This document shows positions 51,385 to 58,376 of a stretch of DNA of 64,000 nt, piece after piece (positions within the stretch are counted from its first letter, which is position 1; each line of letters begins with the position of its first letter). Origin of the DNA: Actinopolymorpha cephalotaxi (GTDB lineage Bacteria > Actinomycetota > Actinomycetes > Propionibacteriales > Actinopolymorphaceae); contig NZ_JACBZA010000001.1 of NCBI RefSeq assembly GCF_013408535.1, positions 2,936,850-3,000,849 on the forward strand, read 5' to 3'. The notes under the pieces were generated by a model. The model saw nothing but the letters and a program-made list of their open reading frames with translations. It was not told the DNA's origin and did no database searches. The position numbers and the translations under genes were made by a program.

Positions 51385-52767
51385 GTGTCTACCCGTGTCA
51401 GGCGCGAGCTGGTGCTGAGCCACCGATGGCGGCCAGGTGCCGGTGGGGCGGAGCGGCAGCTGAAACACGCCCACGGACCAGCCCAGATCGTACGCCTTAC
51501 CCGGCGAGGCCCTGACGCGTTCGTCCGACAGGCCGTGCGGGCCACGGCCGCCGCGGTCATCGCCTACATAGTGGCGCAGCAGGTGTCGGGCAGCCCGCAG
51601 CCTCTGCTTGCGCCACTCACCGCGTTGATCGTCGTCCAGGTCACGCTGTATGCCACCCTCACCAGCGGAGTGCAGCGGGTGGTCAGCGTGGTTGTGGGTG
51701 TGCTCGTCGCAGTTGGCTTCGCCCATTTGGTGGGACTCACCTGGTGGAGTCTGGCTATCCTGATCTTCGCGTCCCTTGCACTGGGCCGGATCCTGCGACT
51801 CGGGCCGGCCGTACAGGAGGTCGCCATCAGCGGCATGCTCGTCATAGGGGTTGCCAACCCAGCGGCAACGGCTCAAGGACGGGCACTTGAGACATTGATC
51901 GGGGCCGGGGTGGGAGTGCTGCTGAACCTGCTGGTGCCCCCCTCTGTCTACGTCCAGACGGCCGGCGAAGCCGTCGACAAGCTTGCCGACCAGCTCAGTG
52001 AGCTACTGCGCCGCATGGCGCGTGAGATCCAACAGGGAGTGAGCGCCGAGAACGCCGGTTCATGGCTGGCTGAGGCCCGTCGGATCGACCGGGACTTCGT
52101 CAGGGTGGATGTCGCACTCGTCAAGGCCGAGGACAGCCTGCGCCTGAACCCTCGCGGCCGTCAACTGCTGCATACGCGGCTGATCTTGCGCAGCCGCATG
52201 GACACCTTGGACCACTGTGCGGTATCGGTCCGGTCGCTCTGCCGAACCATGGTTGACCTCTGCGGCAGTCCTCACCGCAGGGCGTTTCTGTCCGACGAGC
52301 AACTGGCTGCCTTGCTGGCGGTCCTCCTCAGCCGTCTGGCGGATTCGTTCGACGCCTTCGGCGTGATCGTCACCACCGAAATCACCCCGGACGCCAAGCC
52401 CAACCGGGACGACCTGGGCCACGCCTTGGCCCAGGCCCGTACAGATCGCGACGCGGCAGCCCAGCTTCTGCGCTCACTGGTGTGGCGCGACCCACAGGGT
52501 TGGGAGCTGGCGGGAGCCCTGTTGGCCGCGGTCGACCGGCTCATGGCCGACCTTCAGGTAGGCACACGGCCCCCCGGGCAGACCCGACACTCCCGATCGG
52601 GCCAGATTCAGCGGGCGGCCGCCCGCCGTTGGGCCACAGCGGTCCGTGCCCTCAGGAAATGGATGGCTCCCGCCGGCCAGTCCCGCAGGCGGGCAGCGCT
52701 TTCGCCACTACCGGGTCCATCCCGGCCGACCCCTGAACATGTACTGCCCGAGAAGATCACGCCCTAG
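51385..52767 (+). CDS. FUSC-family membrane protein (aromatic acid exporter-like)
   Basis: 460 aa; the GTG at 51385 is the first possible start and is without a clear ribosome site, so the true start may be later. Residues about 45-205 contain six close transmembrane stretches (FVRQAVRATAAAVIAYIVAQ, LLAPLTALIVVQVTLYATL, VVSVVVGVLVAVGFAHLVG, LAILIFASLALGRIL, EVAISGMLVIGVA, GAGVGVLLNLLVPP), the FUSC/ArAE pattern, followed by a long soluble helical tail. FUSC proteins export aromatic or toxic acids; the substrate here is unknown. Confidence 0.85.
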   Translation: MSTRVRRELVLSHRWRPGAGGAERQLKHAHGPAQIVRLTRRGPDAFVRQAVRATAAAVIAYIVAQQVSGSPQPLLAPLTALIVVQVTLYATLTSGVQRVVSVVVGVLVAVGFAHLVGLTWWSLAILIFASLALGRILRLGPAVQEVAISGMLVIGVANPAATAQGRALETLIGAGVGVLLNLLVPPSVYVQTAGEAVDKLADQLSELLRRMAREIQQGVSAENAGSWLAEARRIDRDFVRVDVALVKAEDSLRLNPRGRQLLHTRLILRSRMDTLDHCAVSVRSLCRTMVDLCGSPHRRAFLSDEQLAALLAVLLSRLADSFDAFGVIVTTEITPDAKPNRDDLGHALAQARTDRDAAAQLLRSLVWRDPQGWELAGALLAAVDRLMADLQVGTRPPGQTRHSRSGQIQRAAARRWATAVRALRKWMAPAGQSRRRAALSPLPGPSRPTPEHVLPEKITP

Positions 52768-53084
52768 CAGAGCGAAGGGGACCCGATCACGGCACATACC
52801 TGTTCATCGCAGCGCCGCGACCGCCGCCCGGGCGTGCAGGAATCACGTGGGGATTCCGCGGCTGATCACGCCGCACCGGATTCGACCTTTACAGGGTTCG
52901 GGGAGCGCGGGACGATGTCTGGTGACGGGGATGTTCTACAACCAGGTCACGGGCGCGGTCTGCACTCAACGACATTTTTGCCCGCAGGCTAGGTGAAAAC
53001 GCTTATGGATCGACCCCGCTGATCCTCGCGATCGTTGACGTCGGGCAACAACCCATGCGGCTCGACATGGAGCGTGAGAAGCCT
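52768..53084. other. Intergenic region before the CPPS thioredoxin gene
   Basis: 317 bp with no credible gene. It contains an imperfect hairpin ggaatc-N7-gattcc at 52839-52857, 72 bp after the FUSC stop, that could be a weak terminator, and a stretch aacgacatttttgcccgc at about 52968. No clear promoter for the thioredoxin gene. Confidence 0.3.
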
Positions 53085-53546
53085 ATGACGTCGCACGACC
53101 CCCTGGCCAGCGTGACATGTGAGCGTTGCGGCAGGATGAACCGCGTACGGAGCACGGTTGAGAATGCGCCGCGCTGCGGCACCTGCAAGTCGGCGCTCCC
53201 CTGGGTCGTCGACACCGACGACGACTCATACACCGACATCGTGGAGAGGTCGCAGGTTCCCGTCCTCATCTACATGTGCGCACCGTGGTGCCCTCCGTCC
53301 CGCCGCATGACGCCCATCCTCGAGCAGGTCGCCAAGGATCTGGCCGGACAGGTGAAACTCGTCGAGGTAGAGGTGGACGAAGCGCCACGGGTCACCGAAC
53401 GCCTTGCAGTTCGTTCCGTGCCCACGCTCATCGTCATGAAGAGGGGCGAGGTGCTCGCTACACACGTCGGCCCAGCACCTGCCGTGACCGTGCGGTCATG
53501 GGCGGAGGACGCCCTCGTAACAGGTCATCCGAAGCGGCTCGTCTAG
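53085..53546 (+). CDS. Thioredoxin-like protein with zinc ribbon and noncanonical CPPS site
   Basis: I choose the ATG at 53085 (GAGAAG before it; MTSHDPLASV matches the start of the paralog at 41140), giving 153 aa. The N-terminal zinc ribbon is complete (Cys12, Cys15, Cys31, Cys34), and the fold and cis-Pro (VRSVPTLIVM) are kept, but the active site is WCPPS (Cys69, Ser72) instead of WCGPC. It keeps the attacking cysteine but cannot form the usual disulphide, so a monothiol, isomerase-like or binding role is likely. Its stop overlaps that of the convergent DJ-1 gene in CTAG. Confidence 0.9.
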   Translation: MTSHDPLASVTCERCGRMNRVRSTVENAPRCGTCKSALPWVVDTDDDSYTDIVERSQVPVLIYMCAPWCPPSRRMTPILEQVAKDLAGQVKLVEVEVDEAPRVTERLAVRSVPTLIVMKRGEVLATHVGPAPAVTVRSWAEDALVTGHPKRLV

Positions 53547-54112
53547 ACCACCGGCGGTTCTGCTTTGGCCTGGAGGATGTGCATGAACTCGTGCATCCAG
53601 GCAGGGTGGTCGTTCCACGCCCTTCCGGACACCACCTGGCCGTCGACGACAGCGGCTGCGTCCACGAACTCCGCACCCGCAAGAGTGACGTCCGGTTCGA
53701 GTTCCGGGTATGCCGCCGTGCGTCGGCCAGCAAGGACACCCGCGGCTGCCGGGATCAACGGCCCGTGGCACAGCTGCGCCACCGGCGCGTCGGTTTCGTA
53801 GAAGTGACGCACGATTCGCTGACAGTCGGGGTCATTCCGGATGTACTCCGGTGCGCGTCCGCCGGGGATGACGAGTGCTGCGTAGTCGGCGGGTTCGACG
53901 TCGGCGAACGCGACGTCCGCGGGCCATGCATAGCCAGGTTTCTCTGTGTAGGTGTCGAAATCAGGGCTGAAGTCGTGTACGACGAACTGAAGCTTCTTCT
54001 TCTCCACGGCCGCGACCTCGACGTCATAACCCTCTTCGACGAGCCTCTGGTACGGATACAGCACCTCGAGTGACTCAGCACCATCACCGGTAATTATCAA
54101 GACCTTGGGCAT
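53543..54112 (-). CDS. DJ-1/PfpI family protein
   Basis: 189 aa, MPKVLIITGDGAESLEVLYP at the start with the conserved acid (Glu near residue 16), and the nucleophile elbow AQLCHGPLIPAAAG with the reactive Cys and following His. Such class I amidotransferase-like proteins act as glyoxalases, deglycases or chaperones. Ends WMHEFMHILQAKAEPPVV. Its neighbour on the right is the DUF1931 gene on the same strand, 47 bp away. Confidence 0.9.
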   Translation of the reverse strand: MPKVLIITGDGAESLEVLYPYQRLVEEGYDVEVAAVEKKKLQFVVHDFSPDFDTYTEKPGYAWPADVAFADVEPADYAALVIPGGRAPEYIRNDPDCQRIVRHFYETDAPVAQLCHGPLIPAAAGVLAGRRTAAYPELEPDVTLAGAEFVDAAAVVDGQVVSGRAWNDHPAWMHEFMHILQAKAEPPVV

Positions 54113-54159
54113 CTGTACACCTCCTGTGAACGCTCGCGGACGTCCACCTCAGGGCGGCT

Positions 54160-54609
54160 TCAGAGGAGCTGACCGAAGATCTGGAACACTCGTGACCAGT
54201 GCTCCGTCTGTGGGTTCTTCAGACCAGGGTCGATGATCTTGAAGGTCCTGGCCAGTGCGATGCTGAGGCCGCCGGCCACGCCCGGCAGCCTCTCCTCGGT
54301 CTCGTCGCTGATCGTGACGTCCAACGGAGGCCGTGCGGCCAGGATGTCGAGGGTGGGGGTCAGTTCGATCTCCTCGTCCAGCCGCCGGAACTCATGGATG
54401 CTCTCCTGGAGCCCCTTCGTGATGGGCAGGTCGGCCGGCTGGATGACGTCTCTGCCGTTGGCCTTCGCCGACGCCTTCGCGATCAGGAACAGATCGTAGA
54501 TTTTGTTGTCCAGGAAATCTTGGTAACGCTTGAGATCGTTCTTGTCGACGTCCAGGCTCGCCGCTGCACGAAAGAACCGTTCGAATCTGCTCCTACTCTG
54601 GACCGGCAT
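54160..54609 (-). CDS. DUF1931 protein, histone-fold
   Basis: 149 aa from the ATG at 54609, fixed by AGGAGG six bases before it. FERFFRAAASLDVDKNDLKR and LDNKIYDLFLIAKASAKANG with IQPADLPITKGLQESIHEFR are the helices of the DUF1931 domain, which in known structures is a single chain with two histone-fold pairs. DNA binding has not been shown to my knowledge. Divergent from the PfpI gene at 54834, with about 225 bp between them. Confidence 0.9.
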   Translation of the reverse strand: MPVQSRSRFERFFRAAASLDVDKNDLKRYQDFLDNKIYDLFLIAKASAKANGRDVIQPADLPITKGLQESIHEFRRLDEEIELTPTLDILAARPPLDVTISDETEERLPGVAGGLSIALARTFKIIDPGLKNPQTEHWSRVFQIFGQLL

Positions 54610-54833
54610 ACTCGCCTCCTGGTCTCCAGACACGGCATCGCGTCATAGTTCCCACCACCCTAACCCTGAGTGTCGTGAGCGGTCCCTGGCAAGGATGACA
54701 AATATTGTGCGGTGGCGATTAGCACTGCAACTATTTCCGGGTGCAGGCCCTTGTGAGGAAGTGCCCAGTCTGGTTGCGTGGAATCCGAGGCCGGGAACAC
54801 CCGACGCGTGTAACGGTCAGGAAGGTGGAAACC

Positions 54834-55394
54834 ATGGATTACCCACTGAATAACAAGACGGTGGCGTTCGTGGCCACCGACGGAGTGGAGCGGGTGGAAC
54901 TCGAACAACCTCGGGGTGCACTGTATGGCGCCGGGGCAAGAAGCGAGATCCTCTCGATTCACCCCGGCGAGATCCAGGCACGCCAGTTCGACCTCAATCC
55001 CGCCGGAACCTTCCCGGTCGACCGGCTCCTGGCCGATGCCTCCGCGGACGACTACGACGCCTTGGTCCTGCCCGGCGGCACCATGAACCCGGACCAACTG
55101 CGCATGAACAAGGATGCGGTCGCCTTCGTGAAGGCGTTCGTCGAGAGCGGTAAGCCGATAGGTGTCATCTGCCACGGTCCCTGGACCCTCGTGGAGGCCG
55201 ACGCGGTGCGCGGCCGCCGGATGACCTCGTGGCCGAGCCTGCGCACCGACCTGCGGAACGCCGGAGCAGAAGTCGTCGACGAAGAGGTCGTCATCGACGG
55301 GCAGTTGACCTCCAGCCGTTCACCGGCGGACCTGCCGGCCTTCTGCGCGGCCATCGTCGACCAGTTCGCTCGCGCTCCCAGCAGAGCCGCCTGA
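54834..55394 (+). CDS. DJ-1/PfpI family protein (YhbO-like deglycase/protease)
   Basis: 186 aa from the ATG at 54834 with GGAAGGTGG before it; the in-frame extension to 54741 is rejected. VAFVATDGVERVELEQPRGA holds the conserved Glu, and PIGVICHGPWTLVEADAVRG is the nucleophile elbow with Cys and His. Closer to PfpI/YhbO than the 53543 protein. Such proteins protect against heat or glyoxal damage. It precedes the formaldehyde-dehydrogenase-like gene by 137 bp on the same strand. Confidence 0.92.
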   Translation: MDYPLNNKTVAFVATDGVERVELEQPRGALYGAGARSEILSIHPGEIQARQFDLNPAGTFPVDRLLADASADDYDALVLPGGTMNPDQLRMNKDAVAFVKAFVESGKPIGVICHGPWTLVEADAVRGRRMTSWPSLRTDLRNAGAEVVDEEVVIDGQLTSSRSPADLPAFCAAIVDQFARAPSRAA

Positions 55395-55531
55395 CAGGAC
55401 TGCCGGAACTGAATCGAGGCTGCGGAACAGCGGATCTTGGTGTGCGTCCAGCCCCGGCCCGACGTACCCCTGCTGATGAGGCTCCAACCACTGGCGGCCG
55501 GGAACCCAGCTCGGAAGGCGAGGTATCGCCC

Positions 55532-56689
55532 ATGAAAGCAGTCGTGTACAACGGCCCACGTGACATAGCCGTAGAGAACGTTCCCGATCCCACGATCGAG
55601 CAACCGACCGATGCGATCGTCAAGATAACGTCGACGAACATCTGTGGGTCCGACCTGCACATGTACGAAGGCAGGACGTCGTTCGAGCCAGGGCGGATCT
55701 TCGGGCACGAAAACCTCGGCGAGGTCGTCGAGACAGGATCGGCCGTGCAGGACCTCCACCAGGGCGACATGGTGGCGGTGCCGTTCAACGTCGCGTGCGG
55801 AACCTGCGAGAACTGCAACGCGGGGTTGACGAACTACTGCCTCACGGCAAATCCGGATCCAGAGCTTGCGGGCGCGGCTTACGGCTTCGCCGACATGGGT
55901 CCGTGGAGCGGCGGACAGGCTGAGTACCTGCGGGTGCCCTGGGCGGACTTCAACGCCCTTCGTCTCCCACCTGGTGCCCGGGACAAGGAAGACGACTACG
56001 TGATGCTCGCCGACATCTGGCCGACCGGCTACCACGCCACCGAGATGGCAGGTGTCGCCGCCGGTGACACCGTGGTCGTCTACGGTGCCGGACCTGTCGG
56101 TCTCTTCGCGGCCTACTCCTCCGTACTCAAGAGCGCCTCCAAGGTCATGGTGGTCGACCGGCACCCCGACCGCCTGGCGCTGGCGGAGAAGATCGGGGCC
56201 GTTCCGATCGACGACTCCAAGACCGACCCGGTCCAGGCGGTCCTGGAGCAGACCGACGGCAAGGGAGCGGACCGCGGTTGTGAATGTGTCGGCTACCAGG
56301 CGCACGACCCGCAGGGCAAGGAGCAGAACAACCTCACGCTCAACCGTCTCATCGACTCGGTGAAGTTCACCGGCGGGATCGGCGTGGTCGGCGTGTTCGT
56401 TCCCAGTGACCCGGGATCGCCGGACGAGCTCGGCAAACAGGGAAAGGCGGCGGTCGACTACGGCAAGTTCTGGTTCAAGGGCCAGCACATGGGAACCGGC
56501 CAGTGCCCGGTCAAGCGCTACAACCGCAAGCTCTGCAACCTGATCGCCGCGAACAGCGCGCAGCCGTCGTTCCTCGTCTCCCACGAACTCCCACTCAGCA
56601 AGGCGGTCGAGGCCTACCAGCACTTCGACGCCCGCGAGCACGGCTGGACCAAGGTCGTGCTCAAGCCGCACGCCCAGACCACCTCGTGA
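55532..56689 (+). CDS. Zinc-dependent alcohol dehydrogenase, glutathione-independent formaldehyde dehydrogenase-like
   Basis: 385 aa from the ATG at 55532 (MKAVVYNGPRDIAVENVPDP; SD GGAAGGCGAGG). Catalytic zinc ligands in NICGSDLHMYEG and FGHENLGEVV, structural zinc in CGTCENCNAGLTNYC, and the NAD site VVVYGAGPVGLFAAY. The length and the 'YGFADMGPWSGGQAEYLRVP' section match the FdhA/formaldehyde dismutase group rather than ordinary ADHs. Likely detoxifies formaldehyde or another aldehyde in the cytoplasm. The earlier in-frame ATG at 55229 lies within the PfpI gene and is not used. Confidence 0.92.
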   Translation: MKAVVYNGPRDIAVENVPDPTIEQPTDAIVKITSTNICGSDLHMYEGRTSFEPGRIFGHENLGEVVETGSAVQDLHQGDMVAVPFNVACGTCENCNAGLTNYCLTANPDPELAGAAYGFADMGPWSGGQAEYLRVPWADFNALRLPPGARDKEDDYVMLADIWPTGYHATEMAGVAAGDTVVVYGAGPVGLFAAYSSVLKSASKVMVVDRHPDRLALAEKIGAVPIDDSKTDPVQAVLEQTDGKGADRGCECVGYQAHDPQGKEQNNLTLNRLIDSVKFTGGIGVVGVFVPSDPGSPDELGKQGKAAVDYGKFWFKGQHMGTGQCPVKRYNRKLCNLIAANSAQPSFLVSHELPLSKAVEAYQHFDAREHGWTKVVLKPHAQTTS

Positions 56690-56854
56690 TCGAGCGATCC
56701 GGAAGGACAGAGACGGTCCGCCACCGGCTGTGAACCCATGAGCAGCCGGCTGCGGGCAGCGGATGAGTGTGTAGCGTCTGGAGCCCCTCCGTTTGCGACG
56801 GTCAACCCGTTCGCTCGCGCGTTTCCACGTAGGCGCCGCGGGTACGGCGGGCAG

Positions 56855-57853
56855 ATGAAGGCGATACGCGTCGGCCTTGTCGCCGACCCTGCCAAGCCCA
56901 CTCAGATAGCCCGCCGGTTCGGCGACCTCCATCCGCCCGACGGCGAGGATCGGCGCGAGTGGGCCCTCGAGGTGGTCAGCGAGCCGTTCACGGTCGCCAG
57001 TGAGGACGTGGACACTGCGCTGTCCCGACTGAACGACCACGCCCACGAACATCAGTGGGATGTGGTCGTAGGACTCACCGAACTTCCCCTTCGTGACGAA
57101 GACGGCGGATACCTGCTGATCGAGACCGACCCGCAGCACCGGGCGGCAGTGCTGTCCCTCCCCGCGCTCGGCGGGCTCGGCATGCACAGGCGCAGCAGAC
57201 ACGCGTTGCGCGAGGTCATCAGCGGCATGTTCGACCCCACCTCCGAGCACGGCCACCGAGTGCCGCTGCCGCGGCGAAGTGGCCGCTGGCGCCTGCTCCT
57301 GGGGATGGTGCTCGCCAACCGGCCGTGGCTACTCGTGCCCGGGCTCAAGACAGCCCTCGTCGCGGCACTCACGACCGGTGCCATCGCCACCATCAACTCC
57401 ACCGTGTGGCTGTTGGCAGGCTCGTTGTCGCCGTGGCGCCTGGTCATTGCGACGATCGCCTCCATCGCGCTCGTCGTCGGCTGGCTCGTCATCGACGGTG
57501 GCCTGTGGGACCGGCCGGATGACGACTCCTCTCCAGCGCGGGAGCGGTCGCGTCTGTACAACACCTCGACGCTGGTGACCCTGACCGTCGGGGTGCTCAT
57601 CTGCTACGTGGCGCTCTACGTCTTGAACCTGCTCTGGGCGCTGTTCATCCTCGATCCCGCCGTGATGAGCAGCTCCCTCAAACAACCATTCCGCTACGCA
57701 GACCTGTTCGTGCTGGCCTGGTTCGTCGCGTCGGCGGCCACCGTCGGCGGCGCACTGGGCAGCGGCCTCGAGTCCGACGAAGCCATCCGTGCGGCCACGT
57801 ACTCCAAGCGAGAGGAGGACCGCCGCAACCGGCTCGCACGCGACGAGACCTGA
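56855..57853 (+). CDS. Membrane protein of unknown function
   Basis: 332 aa if started at the ATG at 56855 (MKAIRVGLVADPAKPTQIAR); the extension to 56738 is Arg-rich and unlikely. About 145 residues of a soluble alpha/beta domain come first (WDVVVGLTELPL, YLLIETDPQHRAAVLSL), then four or five transmembrane segments (LLLGMVLANRPWLLVPGLKT with ALVAALTTGAIATI, VIATIASIALVVGWLVI, VTLTVGVLICYVALYVLNLL, LFVLAWFVASAATVGGALGS) and a basic tail. Not recognised. Confidence 0.75.
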   Translation: MKAIRVGLVADPAKPTQIARRFGDLHPPDGEDRREWALEVVSEPFTVASEDVDTALSRLNDHAHEHQWDVVVGLTELPLRDEDGGYLLIETDPQHRAAVLSLPALGGLGMHRRSRHALREVISGMFDPTSEHGHRVPLPRRSGRWRLLLGMVLANRPWLLVPGLKTALVAALTTGAIATINSTVWLLAGSLSPWRLVIATIASIALVVGWLVIDGGLWDRPDDDSSPARERSRLYNTSTLVTLTVGVLICYVALYVLNLLWALFILDPAVMSSSLKQPFRYADLFVLAWFVASAATVGGALGSGLESDEAIRAATYSKREEDRRNRLARDET

Positions 57854-58047
57854 GGCGCGAGGCTCCACGCGGCCGGGGGCCGTTTCCGGTGGCGCCTCCC
57901 GACCCCTGTCGGGGTGACCGTGCGCAACACGCTCAACGGTTGCGAGAGCTCGGTGTCGCCGAGCTCGTGCCTGGTTCATCGTGCCGCAGTGATGGCGTCC
58001 CACCGCGCTCTACCGGAAGGGGCCGGCCCAGCCCCAGTGAGCAGCCG
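57854..58047. other. Gap before tRNA-like repeat copy 3
   Basis: No gene seen. With the repeat and the following 165 bp, the 523-bp gap 57854-58376 is free of credible coding sequence. Confidence 0.4.
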
Positions 58048-58211
58048 ACCGGGGTAGGGCGGGCGGGACTCGAACCCGCGACCCAGGGATTATGAGAACC
58101 CTTACCAACGCCTACCAGGCCATCTACCAGCGACTTTGCCCTCACGCCTCTCCCCCACAGCCACTCCGACCACACCGATCGCCGGCGTTTCGCACCACAA
58201 CCCGCACCACG
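58048..58211 (-). repeat. tRNA-like dispersed repeat, copy 3
   Basis: 164 bp, nearly the same as copy 2. Minus strand: TAGATGGCCTGGTAGGCGTT (D-arm-like), loop CTCATAA with a CAT anticodon, and GCGGGTTCGAGTCCCGC (T-arm). Acceptor ends do not pair. Unlike copies 1 and 2 it lacks the FG-GAP-derived flank. Open frames here starting 'GRAGLEPATQG' are a well-known type of false gene call. Confidence 0.75.
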
Positions 58212-58329
58212 GCGGGCGGAGATGTGCCCGACCTGGCGACGAGATCGACTGGCAGTTCGCTGGCAGCCAGACAGCAGCGACCCAAGCTCCGACTCGGGAA
58301 TGTAGTGCGGGATGCGCTGTTCGGCGGTC

Positions 58330-58361
58330 GAGTGCGGGAACCGCCCGAGGTTCCCGCACTC
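58330..58361 (-). terminator. Hairpin terminator of the MMPL gene
   Basis: A perfect 13-bp stem, gagtgcgggaacc and its complement, with a six-base loop, begins 16 bp after the MMPL stop. There is no U-run, as often in high-GC actinobacteria. Confidence 0.65.
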
Positions 58362-58376
58362 CGGCTCCGGGTTCGG

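Noticed and set aside
58048-58211. A functional tRNA-Met(CAT)
   Set aside because: The T-arm is perfect but the anticodon stem has two mismatches, the D-loop is too short and the acceptor ends do not pair.
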